From contig NHZP01000099.1 of NCBI GenBank assembly GCA_003313425.1, positions 1 through 64,000 of the forward strand: DNA of 64,000 nt, read 5' to 3'. The translations under genes were made by a program, and so were the position numbers. Position 1 is the stretch's first letter; the number at the start of each line of letters is the position of its first letter. Positions 31,106-42,333 of the stretch are shown here, in pieces. The notes under the pieces were generated by a model. The model was not told the DNA's origin. It saw only the letters and a program-made list of their open reading frames with translations, and did no database searches. Origin of the DNA: Pseudopyrenochaeta lycopersici. Its lineage: Eukaryota; Ascomycota; Dothideomycetes; Pleosporales; Pseudopyrenochaetaceae.

Positions 31106-31326
31106 TGCGAACAATAACCCTTACCAAGCGTATACACGATAACGAGATCCCCTCCGTAGGCGGCCACCTACTAAATAAAGTTAGCCGTCGCTGCTACCTG
31201 CAGCAAAATCGCTTTTGTTGATGACAATAAAGCGATAACTAGTGCACCGCACCCTATCCAGATTTTACGCTGTAAAAGAAACACTCTGTGTCTCGTGTAA
31301 AGAGGAGGACGGGGGAGAGGGCTCCC

Positions 31327-31795
31327 CTCTTATACATCTCTGTCTTGCGCAATGCCAAGACCACCTAGTCCCTAGCAGGCAATGAGCTGCCCACTCCATG
31401 CTGTCTACGTTCATAGACCAATCAGAAACCTGATCGATAAAAAGAGTGGCAAAACATGAGTCACCTGACAACATATCCATGTTCTGCTTTGCTTACAGGG
31501 GCTTATGCCTCTAGCCTCTAAAGAGCCTAACCCTTCGGTACTCCCTCCAGTCGTGGCAACGCATACGTGTAAAGTGGCAAGGGTAACCAGCGCAAGGCTG
31601 GTGACCACTTGACAACTTTCTAGTGAAAGGAATCATATATAGGCTTTTCGCCACACTAGAAAGTTGAGGGAGGGTCTGTGCGCACAATCCGCGCCACACC
31701 CAGGTGACTCTGCATGGCCTCCAGCCACTGTGAAATCGGACTTAGCCAATTTTTTTTTGAAATGGTGTTCCATTTTAAGGGTTCACGCCCTTACT
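31327..31795. repeat. Module 20|21 junction
   Basis: TATA 31329-31337, S1 AGCCTCTAAAGAGCCT, S2 CCCTTCGGT, S4 CCAGC/GCTGG, left arm 31613, GGCTTTTCGCC, right arm ending 31666, AAGGG/CCCTT 31777-31792. The tail to 32060 is A/T rich. Confidence 0.87.
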
Positions 31796-32060
31796 AACCA
31801 AGCTCCGCAACAACGAGAAGTCATTGTTTTAATGGCCCTACCATGACCAAATCAGCAACATTTTCTAATACCAAAAATCCTCCGCACAAAATAAACTACG
31901 CATACTTACAATACCACATGAAAACTACGTATCAAACTACTCTCGCATGCAACCATTAGCATAGAATCTAAAATACAAAGTATTTCATCCTAACGCACCA
32001 ATACTATGATCACTCCTTCCGATGTACACTCCACGTACCACAGCGACGGACTACATTGAC

Positions 32061-32864
32061 CTACTCGGGGCATGGCTCACAAGTCAACCAGTTCCTTCCC
32101 GATGGTTGTACTACACCAACAGCGTCACTGACCCCAGTGAACCACTCAAGCTTTCCAAACGGCCATACACCCGAAAATCTATTCAGCCAAAGAAAACCTT
32201 GCCACGAATGCGATCCTAACGCACAAGGCCTACAAATTCCATCTAGCATGCAGCCGCAGCCAGCACCTTTAGGAAAAACCCCTAAAGAGAATGCATCAAA
32301 CCATCCCTCGACAGCTAACGCATCTGCAGTCTGACCATCTGACAGCACAAAAAGAGGTAAAATGCGCTGCACAACCACCTCCAGTGCCTTCGAAGACAGC
32401 TGAGCAAACAGAACGTAGCTCCGCACCCCGCCATCGTGAACTCCATCCACCTTGAGGACCAAGAGTGCCTCCTGGGTCCAACCATGGCAATCCAACTTCT
32501 CATAGTCTCCCAGACAACCTAAATGGACCTCCGTCTCACACTGCCGCGGAGGCTGCCCGCTTTCTTTGGTCACCCACCAAGATTGTCTCCCCGACAATGG
32601 CACATGGACAGTTAGCGACACTCCACGCTCTACAAGCTCTATGACGCTGTCAGTTGGGCATCGGCCAACCTGCCTTCTAAGAGAGGCAGAAAGAAGACGT
32701 ATTCACTGACTGTGCACGTGATCCCTCACCACTTGCCGCTCCGCCTCTGTCCCTACAGACACTGGACAGGGCCTCCCTTCCTGTAGCACATCTACAATAG
32801 ACGGGAGGCTGTTCTTGGTATCGGCCTCCACCATAATAACCTCTTGCCCAGTACGCGACTCCAT
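32061..32864 (-). CDS. WWxTKESG-family accessory protein (module 21)
   Basis: Exon 1 32864-32711, intron 32710-32639 (72 nt, donor GTCAGTG, branch CTGAC, acceptor ATAG, GTTGGCC fold), exon 2 32638-32061, 243 aa. SWWVTKESGQPPRQC, VHDGGVRSYVLFAQLS, CGCMx5CRPC, WFTGVSDAVG, NWLTC. This is a canonical member, useful as a reference for comparing divergent ones. Confidence 0.82.
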
Positions 32865-32913
32865 CGCACTATGCTTTAAAAAATTCACTCCGTAAAAACA
32901 GCTCCACTGTTCT

Positions 32914-33390
32914 TGTTATATACCTCTCTGTCTTGCGCGCCGCCAAGAGAACCTAGTCCCTAGCAGGCAATGTGGTGCCCCGTCCCTGCGTCTACGTTCA
33001 TAGACCAATTAGATCAAAGATCTTGTGAGGCACAGCAACGTCAGATGACTCACGCTCCACGTGATGCCGTGCTTACCAGGGCTTTTACCTCTAAACTACA
33101 AGTAGTTTAACCCTTCGGTATTCGTTCCACTCATAGGCAAAGCTTAGCGTAAAGTGTCAGGGGTCAAGGAGCGCAAGGCTCCTGACCACTTGACAACTTT
33201 CTAGTGAAAGGAATCATATATAGCACAAGAAAGTTGTCGGAGAGGCCTGTGCGCACAATCTGCGCCACATGTGTGCTCTCTCGAGCCACAGCATCCTGAC
33301 TCAGCATGGCCGTCAGCCACAGCAAAAATGGACTTACGCTTTTTTTCTTCAGAAGACGGTGTTCCATCTGAAGGGCTCACACCCTTACTA
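32914..33390. repeat. Module 21|22 junction
   Basis: TATA 32916-32923, S1 AAACTACAAGTAGTTT, S2 CCCTTCGGT, S4 GGAGC/GCTCC, left arm 33194, short right arm (ACAAGAAAGTTG) ending 33236, AAGGG/CCCTT 33371-33387. The longest empty tail follows: 33390-33884, A/T-rich, nothing recognised. Confidence 0.86.
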
Positions 33391-33884
33391 AAACAACAAC
33401 CTCCAACGCCATCAAAGATTACGATGCCACGAAATATCAACAAGTTAAAAGCTACACACTATAAAATGTTTACTTTAAAAAACATAAAAAGACACTTCTA
33501 GCATATAAGCAACACTTATAAGAATGATATACACAATACTAAGAGTACAAAAAAAACATACATCATGTTCATACCGAGTCCCTACACTGGTCAACAACTT
33601 GAGCGTTCGATTACGATAATAACGCTCTTCTACGTCGATTCAAGATAAAAGCAGCTTATTCAGGGTTCTACCACTTACTTGAGTAAGGTCGTACACGTAC
33701 AGCTGGACCTCCATACTACCGAGAGCAGTGTACTGTTGCGTAGGTACACTGGCAATACGATAGTATTAACTAAAGTCCTTCTTCAATAAACACAACCTGT
33801 TAAGACGCCGTCCCAATGCCTCCAGCATAGCTCTACTGCAACAAAGATAGTATCTCAATAGATACCAAACAATACTACACAACA

Positions 33885-34425
33885 TTAACCATGTCCAGCC
33901 GATATCCAGCCGTCAGAATTCTCAGACATCGTTAGGGAAGCCCTAATCAAGGTACCCTTGTGTTTCTCCGAAAACATACGCTCCAACTCAAGAAGAAGAT
34001 GTTCCACTGCTTCCCTACGACTACCCCCGTAGCGTGACAACACAATCTCATACCTTCCAGAAGGAGATGTACAACACACACCGCCATCCGCGGATACAAG
34101 CAGCGGGGTTCGAGCGTTTCCTCGAACCATAGATGCAAACACTGTGTCCCCTACTAGAGACCACACCGTGGAAAACAGCCCACCCGGACTGGCACCAAAC
34201 AGCAGCATACCCATTGCTGCAACAGAAAGTCAGCCCTGACAAATACAGTGCACATGCACGCAACAAATACATACCATTTGCCTGCTCCGCAAGCAGGGCT
34301 ACATCAGCCACGCCCGAGCACTTATCATTGAACCCCCACTCCATGGGAATCAGAGGCGGATCGCTGCCCGCCAAAAGAGGCTCACGCAGTTGATGAAAAG
34401 ATACTACCGTACAATTGTGCTCCAC
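33885..34425 (-). CDS. Two-exon protein with GTG at the expected start (module 22)
   Basis: The intron 34274-34217 (58 nt) is textbook: donor GTATGT, branch CTGAC, pyrimidine tract, acceptor GCAG, phase 1 like the main family. Exon 1 counted back to 34425 is 151 nt, the usual family length, but the codon there is GTG followed by GAG where relatives have ATG GAG. No upstream ATG is in frame (a TGA precedes). The 160-aa product lacks the family motifs, although a YEIVLSRYGG stretch sits where family members have the FAxLS strand. No clear TATA box is seen. It may be a silenced or atypically initiated relative. Confidence 0.5.
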
Positions 34426-34494
34426 ACAAAGTCACCATACATAACATGCTCCACATGTACCCGCAGTATACACACGGAAAGAAAAGGGCATAGA

Positions 34495-34972
34495 GACACT
34501 ACCCTTTGCCTACGCCAAGACTATTATTCCATAATGCGCCCACTCCGTTGTGTCCATAGCTATGAACATCTAGTAGATGTGAGGGCAGGGGTGCTCCTCA
34601 CGTGCCAACCCAGCGTCATCTGACTCACACAGTCCGTGCGTCTGTTGGCTTACAGGGGGCAATGGCCCCAAACTACAAGTAGCTTGACGCGTCCGCTTCT
34701 CGTTCCACTCGAGGCCACAGCTTAGATGTAAAGTGTCCAGGGTCTCCAGCACGAGGCTGGTGACCACTTGACAACTTTCTAGTGAAAGGAATCATATATA
34801 CACAAGAAAGTTGAGGGAAGGGGCCCGTGCCCAACACAACCCATGTCTGCGCTCCCCGCGCCACAGCCCCCATGTGACCCAGCATCGCCTCCAGCCACAC
34901 AGGAATCGGACTTAGCCAATTTTGAGACAGAATTGATGGAACATCAACAGGGTCGACACCCCCCACAATATA
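34495..34972. repeat. Module 22|23 junction
   Basis: The promoter is degenerate: GCCAAG and CTATTATTCCATAA are present but TATA and CCAAT are not convincing. S1 AAACTACAAGTAGCTT, S4 CCAGC/GCTGG with loop ACGAG, left arm 34772, short right arm ending 34813, hairpin with loop ACTTAG near 34908-34923. The tail to 35215 is unremarkable. Confidence 0.84.
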
Positions 34973-35215
34973 GCTTCGGTATAAATAATAATGCATTGTT
35001 CGCACAATCCAATAACACCTACATAATACAGTCAGCACTCATTCCTGCGTACAACTTTTGTCTTAGAAAAAGAAGTTAAGAAAACAAAAAGAGCGACAAA
35101 ATAAAAACATTGCGCACAATCCTCCACATGCTACCGCCCTCCTTGTATATCCATAACTAAAGAACATCCTCTCTACTACTCACAAATATTACCACTGTTC
35201 GTTACAACAGCCAGA

Positions 35216-35916
35216 CTACATCCGTCGTGTTAATGATACAGTATGGTTGGGGAGCGGAGGCGACAATTCCGCGGCCAAAGCTACCTCAAAAGCTCGCGCA
35301 ACGCTCTCTACACAGCGATCACACGCCGTAAACCCACGGGCACCAAGGAAAATGGACTTAGCCATTTTTTTGAGAGATGGTGGTTCCTCCGATATCTGCG
35401 GAGACCCTAGACCTGCCAAGCGTGTCTCAAAAAACTCCATCACCTTGACTGAGTTCCCAAGCAGGGCCCCATCCTGCTGCACAAGACGCGGCAAAACACC
35501 CGTTACAACCGCATCCAGCGCCTCCACCGAAAGATCCCCAAACGCAACCATGCGACGTGGGGTGCCATCCGGTTTTACGGTCTCCACCTGCAACAAAAGC
35601 CGTGAGAACGGCCCACAGATGCGCCCCCGCCTGAGACAATCACAGCTCTCCAAGCCCTCAGAACTGACGCTGGGTGGGACGGTAAGCCACCAAACCTGTT
35701 CACCATCCCGCTTCACATGGCAAGTCACAGAAGTCTTCTGTTCCACAAGATCTACACAACTGTTAGTTGGGGGACCCCAACTCGGGAAGAGAACATCCAC
35801 ATACGTTGAATGTGCATCCGCACCCCTTGAATTTGGCTTTCTGTCCCTACAAAAGGCTCCGCCTTACTACCAGACACCAACGGGTCTATACACTCTGCAC
35901 ACCCTTCGAGAACCAT
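35216..35916 (-). CDS. Chimeric WWxTKESG-family protein with captured hairpin (module 23)
   Basis: Exon 1 35916-35805, intron 35803/35804-35752 (52 nt, donor GTATGT, branch CTAAC, acceptor GTAG), exon 2 35751-35216, 215 aa. The N-terminal part is family-like (VTCHV...VWWLT) but KESG is replaced. After the LGSPQ region the frame runs through a second copy of the 3' common-region hairpin (stem AAAATGG/CCATTTT, loop ACTTAG, 35349-35368) and then an unrelated basic tail. The Cys cluster, SDAVG and WLxC are gone. This looks like recombination that placed a non-coding junction element into the gene while keeping it open. Confidence 0.68.
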
Positions 35917-36056
35917 CTCTCTCTTGGGAACTCACACGTGACGTTACGTGTTCGACCTACCAACGATGGTATCCTTCCCAGGAAGTACGGCTACCGCAAC
36001 GTAAAAAAAAAAACTACATTGTGTAGAACACTCCGTTACAACAGCTCCACTGTTCA

Positions 36057-36525
36057 TGTTATATACATCTCTGCCTTGCGCAATGCCAAGACCACCTAGT
36101 CCCTAGCAGGCAATGGGCTGCCCCGTCCCTGCGTCTATGTCCATAGCCCAATCAGAAGCCTGATTGAAAGAAAATGCGGCACAGCAGCGTCATCTGACAC
36201 GCCACGTCCGTGCTCTGCTCTGCTTACAGGGGCTTATGCCTCTAAACTAATTCTAGTTTAACCCTTCGGTACTCCCTCCAGTCGTGGCAACGCATACGTG
36301 TAAAGTGTCAGGGGTCAAGGAGCGCAAGGCTCCTGACCACTTGACAACTTTCTAGTGAAAGGAATCATATATAGGCTTTTCGCCACACTAGAAAGTTGAG
36401 TCGGGGCCTGTGCGCTCCCCGCGCCACAGCAAACGTGACCCAGCATGGCCCTCCAGCCACAGCAAAATCGGACTTAGCCAAAAAAACTTGGGATTTTTTT
36501 TTGACTTACCGTTTTTTTTTGGGTT
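36057..36525. repeat. Module 23|24 junction
   Basis: TATA 36059-36067, S1 AAACTAATTCTAGTTT, S2 CCCTTCGGT, S4 GGAGC/GCTCC, left arm 36345, GGCTTTTCGCC, right arm ending 36399. Module 24 has a GGACTTAGCC motif followed by a second GACTTACCG within A/T runs. Confidence 0.86.
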
Positions 36526-36741
36526 GTCCTACAACAACACTCCGTTACAACACCCCGTAATGTAAATTCAATACCTGCCGGCCATAACAGGTCCACACCT
36601 GCATTACCACTATGCTCGCTAATTGCTCTCCACACATATACCTATCGTTTCCTCTGCATCCTTTACAATAAAATCGTTAATAAAACTCTACTATGTCTAC
36701 CTCAATGCAGCTCCTCCAGGCCAGACAAAATACATCGTGCT

Positions 36742-37519
36742 CTACAGAACACGGCTATGGGAACAACTCAACCAGTTTTTTCCCGACGGGTACACAGTCC
36801 CTGCTGCATCGCTGATTCCATCAAACCACCTCCCCAAGCCAAACGGATAAACAGAGGTAAATCTGTGGAGCACGATAAACCTAGCACGCTCTATCCTCAC
36901 CGGCGCGCACTTCATACAAATATCAGAACGCGTGCATCCGCACCCTACCGTCGTAGAGTAACACCCGACGTTTAACGAGTGGAACAAATCGTCCACAATA
37001 TAGGTATCCACCGAATTCTCTTCAAGCGAGTAGACACGAGGTAAAACATCCTGCAGGAACACCTCCAGTGTCTCTAAAGAGAGTTGCGCAAACGCAACAT
37101 TGCTCTGCAATTCATCTCCTACCAAGATGTCCACCTTGAACACAAGGAGCGCCCGTCTCCTGTCGCCGCCCGCGCCAATCACTTCGTAATCATTAAGACA
37201 CGGACTGTGCTGTTCCTCTACACATTCGCGAGAGAGCTTCCCACTCTCCTTCGTTGACCACCAACACCGTGCCCCCCACGGGTTTACATGACATGTAAGA
37301 GAAACACCTTGTTCCACAAACTCTGTCCCAGTGTCAGTTAAAGGATACTAACTTCCCGAGGAGAAAGAAGTACCTACCGGGAATGTGACTCCGCACCCAT
37401 TCCATCTGCTCTTCACTCCCTGCAAACGCTTCGCTCGACGTACCCGCCGGCATCTTGTTACTACACAATATACTACGTTCTCTGAAAACGCCAACTCCGT
37501 GCAACGACTCCATCGCCAT
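36742..37519 (-). CDS. WWxTKESG-family accessory protein (module 24)
   Basis: Exon 1 37519-37378, intron 37377-37323 (55 nt, donor GTAGGT, branch CTGAC, acceptor ACAG), exon 2 37322-36742, 240 aa. A second ATG lies two codons in (MAMES). PFxGT subtype exon 1 (AFAGSEEQMEWVRSH). CWWSTKESGKLSREC, FAQLS, CGCTx5CMKC, WFDGISDAAG, NWLSC. Copied as module 26 (39899-40676). Confidence 0.8.
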
Positions 37520-37624
37520 AGCTACCGCTACTACTTACGTACAATACGTTCACTATGTAGTGACTACAACTGAACCGAACAAAGCACACCTCCGTTGATA
37601 TTAGAGATAGGAGGGCGCTCCCCT

Positions 37625-38145
37625 CTCTTATATATCTCAATCTGTCTCCCAGACCCTTGGCCCCGCCAAGATGTGTTAGTCCCTAGTTAGCAGGGTCCTG
37701 CACACTCCCTGCCTCCATATCCATAGACCAATCAGATAAAAAATCTGAAGAATGTGGCAACCCACAGATCAGATGATCTCGCGCTACGTCCGTGCGCTGT
37801 GTTGCTTACTAAGTGCAGAGGCCCTAGTCTTATTCAAGACTACCGCTTCGCTACTCGTTCCACTCGCCGGCCCTGCTTAATTGTAAAGTGGCAAGGGTAA
37901 GGAGCGCAAGGCTCCTGACCACTTGACAACTTTCTAGTGAAAGGAATCATATATAGCACAAGAAAGTTGTCGGAGAGGCCTGTGCGCACAATCTGCGCCA
38001 CAGCAACCCATGTCTGCGCTCTCCCGAGCCACACCCCCAGGTGACTCAGCATGGCCTCCAGCCACAACAAAATCGGACTTAGCCAATTTTTTATTTTTTT
38101 TTGAGAGGTTTGATGTTCCATCCCAAGGGCGCCCACACCCTTACT
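37625..38145. repeat. Module 24|25 junction
   Basis: TATA 37627-37636, CAGAT/ATCTG hairpin after CCAAT, S1 AGTCTTATTCAAGACT, S2 CGCTTCGCT, S4 GGAGC/GCTCC, left arm 37927, short right arm (ACAAGAAAGTTG) ending 37969, AAGGG/CCCTT 38125-38142. Confidence 0.87.
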
Positions 38146-38309
38146 AATGAAGCTCCACACAATAAACAACTACAATGGAATAACGTTCCTTACAAAATAA
38201 ACAGTTCAACCAAACCTGTACACAATGTAAACATATTGACTACACCAATAAAAATCCCAATACTACACAATACTACACAAACATACCTGTATATATCCAC
38301 CTATCTACG

Positions 38310-39134
38310 CTACACGTATTGAACAAAATAAGGGTCTCCAAGATAACCAAAACCATCATCTAAGCATTTCAGCCAGTTCTTTCCTGATGGCTGTATTTCT
38401 CCTACCGCATCGCTGAGTCCAGTAAACCAGTCTCGCTTTCCAGGCGGGCATACACAAGAAAAATAATTTTGCCAAATAAACCTTGGTAACTCACGGCTTA
38501 CCACCAATGCGCAGGGCTCACACCTTATGTACAAGGTACACACACAGTCGACCCGCGTACTATAGTGCCCGAAGCGCAGTCGATAGAACAACGCCTCCAC
38601 AACTTCGATATCCGGCCTCTGCCCCGACGGCGTTGCGATAAGAGGTAGAATGCGCCATATAAGCACATCAAAGGCCTCTACCGAAAGCTCCGCAAACACA
38701 ACAGAACTCCGCACTTGATCCCTAACCAACGTATCCACCTTGAGCACAAGGACCGACTGTGCTCTACCGCCTCGTTCACAGAACTCCTTGTAGTCTTCCA
38801 GACACTCTGTATGGTCCCAAGAAACGCATTCGCTAGGAGGCTGCCCGCTCTCCTTAGTATACCACCAACGTTGTCTGCCATCCGGCTTTAGATGGCAGGT
38901 GAGAGAAGTCAATCGCTCCACCAGCCCTGTAACTCCGTAAGTTGGGGAGAACCCAACCAGACGAGGGAGAAAACAATACTTACTAGGAATGTGCCTCCGC
39001 AGGTATTCAATGTTTGCAACTGTCCCAGGGAAGGGCTCCCCCCTTTGACCCGACACAAGCGTGTCCAGTGACACTACATGACTATGATCCATAGTAGAGG
39101 CTACGGTACTGCACTGTCCCAGGAGCGACCCCAT
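38310..39134 (-). CDS. WWxTKESG-family accessory protein (module 25)
   Basis: Exon 1 39134-38984, intron 38983-38927 (57 nt, donor GTAAGT, branch CTTAC, acceptor ACAG, GTTGGG/CCCCAAC hairpin), exon 2 38926-38310, 255 aa. The intron is a multiple of three without stops, so the unspliced frame is also open (274 codons). PFPGT exon 1; RWWYTKESGQPPSEC, FAELS, CVCTx5CEPC, WFTGLSDAVG, NWLKC, then a 19-residue tail. Confidence 0.8.
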   Translation of the reverse strand: MGSLLGQCSTVASTMDHSHVVSLDTLVSGQRGEPFPGTVANIEYLRRHIPSKYCFLPRLVGFSPTYGVTGLVERLTSLTCHLKPDGRQRWWYTKESGQPPSECVSWDHTECLEDYKEFCERGGRAQSVLVLKVDTLVRDQVRSSVVFAELSVEAFDVLIWRILPLIATPSGQRPDIEVVEALFYRLRFGHYSTRVDCVCTLYIRCEPCALVVSRELPRFIWQNYFSCVCPPGKRDWFTGLSDAVGEIQPSGKNWLKCLDDGFGYLGDPYFVQYV

Positions 39135-39214
39135 CGCACTGTAAAATAAGGGAATAAAAGAGAATGTTCAGTCCCCACAAACATTCACACTCCATGAGCG
39201 GAGAGGGAGCTCCC

Positions 39215-39682
39215 CTCTTATACATCTCTGTCTCTTGCATCCTGCCAAGACACACTAGTCCCTAGATAGCAGAGCGCTGCTCCCTCCATGTCTCTATGTA
39301 CATAGACCAATCAGATAAGAAATCTGAAAAGAGTGGCAAAGAAGAGTCAGATGACCCGCACTGTCCGTGCTCTGCTTTGCTTACCGGGGTCTCTTGCCCT
39401 AAACTACAAGTAGTTTACCGCTTCGCTGTTCGCTCCACTCACGGCCAGAGCTTACAGTAAAGTGTCAGGGGTCAAGGAGCGCAAGGCTCCTGACCACTTG
39501 ACAACTTTCTAGTGAAAGGAATCATATATAGGCTTTTCGCCACACTAGAAAGTTGAGTCGGGGCCTGTGCGCTCCCCGCGCCACAGCAAACGTGACCCAG
39601 CATGGCCCTCCAGCCACAGCAAAATCGGACTTAGCCAAAAAAACTTGGGATTTTTTTTTGACTTACCGTTTTTTTTTGGGTT
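39215..39682. repeat. Module 25|26 junction
   Basis: TATA 39217-39225, palindrome TCTATGTACATAGA, S1 AAACTACAAGTAGTTT, S2 CGCTTCGCT, S4 GGAGC/GCTCC, left arm 39502, GGCTTTTCGCC, right arm ending 39555; the right side is the same as module 24. Confidence 0.87.
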
Positions 39683-39898
39683 GTCCTACAACAACACTCC
39701 GTTACAACACCCCGTAATGTAAATTCAATACCTGCCGGCCATAACAGGTCCACACCTGCATTACCACTATGCTCGCTAATTGCTCTCCACACATATACCT
39801 ATCGTTTCCTCTGCATCCTTTACAATAAAATCGTTAATAAAACTCTACTATGTCTACCTCAATGCAGCTCCTCCAGGCCAGACAAAATACATCGTGCT

Positions 39899-40676
39899 CT
39901 ACAGAACACGGCTATGGGAACAACTCAACCAGTTTTTTCCCGACGGGTACACAGTCCCTGCTGCATCGCTGATTCCATCAAACCACCTCCCCAAGCCAAA
40001 CGGATAAACAGAGGTAAATCTGTGGAGCACGATAAACCTAGCACGCTCTATCCTCACCGGCGCGCACTTCATACAAATATCAGAACGCGTGCATCCGCAC
40101 CCTACCGTCGTAGAGTAACACCCGACGTTTAACGAGTGGAACAAATCGTCCACAATATAGGTATCCACCGAATTCTCTTCAAGCGAGTAGACACGAGGTA
40201 AAACATCCTGCAGGAACACCTCCAGTGTCTCTAAAGAGAGTTGCGCAAACGCAACATTGCTCTGCAATTCATCTCCTACCAAGATGTCCACCTTGAACAC
40301 AAGGAGCGCCCGTCTCCTGTCGCCGCCCGCGCCAATCACTTCGTAATCATTAAGACACGGACTGTGCTGTTCCTCTACACATTCGCGAGAGAGCTTCCCA
40401 CTCTCCTTCGTTGACCACCAACACCGTGCCCCCCACGGGTTTACATGACATGTAAGAGAAACACCTTGTTCCACAAACTCTGTCCCAGTGTCAGTTAAAG
40501 GATACTAACTTCCCGAGGAGAAAGAAGTACCTACCGGGAATGTGACTCCGCACCCATTCCATCTGCTCTTCACTCCCTGCAAACGCTTCGCTCGACGTAC
40601 CCGCCGGCATCTTGTTACTACACAATATACTACGTTCTCTGAAAACGCCAACTCCGTGCAACGACTCCATCGCCAT
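39899..40676 (-). CDS. WWxTKESG-family accessory protein (module 26, copy of 24)
   Basis: Same translated product as 36742-37519; intron 40534-40480. Modules 24 and 26 are 1582 bp each and flank the different module 25, the same A-B-A pattern as modules 13-15. Confidence 0.8.
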
Positions 40677-40781
40677 AGCTACCGCTACTACTTACGTACA
40701 ATACGTTCACTATGTAGTGACTACAACTGAACCGAACAAAGCACACCTCCGTTGATATTAGAGATAGGAGGGCGCTCCCCT

Positions 40782-41275
40782 CTCTTATATATCTCAATCT
40801 GTCTCCCAGACCCTTGGCCCCGCCAAGATGTGTTAGTCCCTAGTTAGCAGGGTCCTGCACACTCCCTGCCTCCATATCCATAGACCAATCAGATAAAAAA
40901 TCTGAAGAATGTGGCAACCCACAGATCAGATGATCTCGCGCTACGTCCGTGCGCTGTGTTGCTTACTAAGTGCAGAGGCCCTAGTCTTATTCAAGACTAC
41001 CGCTTCGCTACTCGTTCCACTCGCCGGCCCTGCTTAATTGTAAAGTGGCAAGGGTAAGGAGCGCAAGGCTCCTGACCACTTGACAACTTTCTAGTGAAAG
41101 GAATCATATATAGGCAAAACGCCACACTAGAAAGTTGAGTCGGGGCCCGTGCCCCCCCATGTGCCACATCTCCTGCTGACTCGGCGTGCCCTCCAGCCAC
41201 ACGGAAAATGGACTTACGCATTTTTTTTTTCTTTGGAGATGGTGCTCCATCCCAAGGGCGCCCACACCCTTACTA
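40782..41275. repeat. Module 26|27 junction
   Basis: TATA 40784-40793. Left side as 24|25, left arm 41084, but continues with GGCAAAACGCC and a right arm ending 41137. Hairpin AAAATGGACTTACGCATTTT, AAGGG/CCCTT 41254-41271. Confidence 0.87.
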
Positions 41276-41486
41276 ATGAAGCTCCGCACTACCATTGTTC
41301 ATTTTTTTGTTCTCATCACCCTACCATTACCATGTTAGCAACTATATGTAAAAAAGTAAATACACTTACCATAATATACTTTACTATAACATACCATATG
41401 GACTTGATACTTTTTGTATCCTACTGAGATATATTATTACCATTACATGGACACAGGGACTACGTACTCTTACCATCACGATATTC

Positions 41487-42269
41487 TTACCAAAAACGAG
41501 TGCAACTCAACCAGTTCCTTCCCGATGGTAGTACTGCTCCCACAGCGTCACTGATCCCAGTAAACCAATACGACTCTCTACATGGCCGTACCCCGGAAAA
41601 TTCATCTACTCGAACAAACCTAGCCTTAAAAAATTGTACATACGCACAAGGCTCACACTTTCTACGCGCCGTACATGCGCAATCGACACACGTACTGTAC
41701 CACCCATTGTCCAACGAGTACAACAATATAGAAGACGTCATAAAAGTATCCGCCCTCTGCCCTTCTGGTAGGATGAGAAGGGGTACTATGCGTTCCACGA
41801 CCACATCGAGTGCCTCTACCGAGAGCTGCGCAAAAGCAACCTGGCTCTCGACCACCCCATCCGGGTGGAGTGCATCCACCTTGAGGACCAGGAGCGACTG
41901 CCGGGTCCCACCTTCGGCACTAAGTTCCTTATAATCTTTTAGACAAAATATATGCTGTTGCTCCACACACTGTTGAGAGAGTCGTCCACTTTCTTTAGTT
42001 ACCCACCAAGATTGTCTCCCCGACAAATCCAAGAAGATTGTGAGAGACATCCCGCGTTCCACTAGCGCTGCTACTCCGTCAGTTTTAGAAGACGAGTGGG
42101 AAAAAAGACACTGACTATGCACGTGACCTCTCACGCATTGCCGCTCCGCACCTGTCTCTACAGACAATAGGAAAAAACTTCCTTCCTCCAACGCTTCTAG
42201 AAGAGACAAGAAGCTTATAGCAGAAACAGCCTCCGCATTGCCAGTGCCCTGCCCGGCTTGCGACTCCAT
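41487..42269 (-). CDS. WWxTKESG-family accessory protein (module 27)
   Basis: Exon 1 42269-42116, intron 42115-42068 (48 nt, donor GTCAGTG, branch CTGAC, acceptor GCAG), exon 2 42067-41487, 244 aa. The intron is short, divisible by three and open, so the whole locus reads as one frame that even extends upstream of the ATG. The GTTGGG fold is missing from this intron. SWWVTKESGRLSQQC, LHPDGVVESQVAFAQLS, CACTx5CEPC, WFTGISDAVG, NWLSC. Confidence 0.8.
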   Translation of the reverse strand: MESQAGQGTGNAEAVSAISFLSLLEALEEGSFFLLSVETGAERQCVRGHVHSQCLFSHSSSKTDGVAALVERGMSLTIFLDLSGRQSWWVTKESGRLSQQCVEQQHIFCLKDYKELSAEGGTRQSLLVLKVDALHPDGVVESQVAFAQLSVEALDVVVERIVPLLILPEGQRADTFMTSSILLYSLDNGWYSTCVDCACTARRKCEPCAYVQFFKARFVRVDEFSGVRPCRESYWFTGISDAVGAVLPSGRNWLSCTRFW

Positions 42270-42333
42270 CGCGCGGTAATACAAGAAGAAAACAAACCCT
42301 TGAGGAAGTGAAGCACATCCGTGAACACAGATT

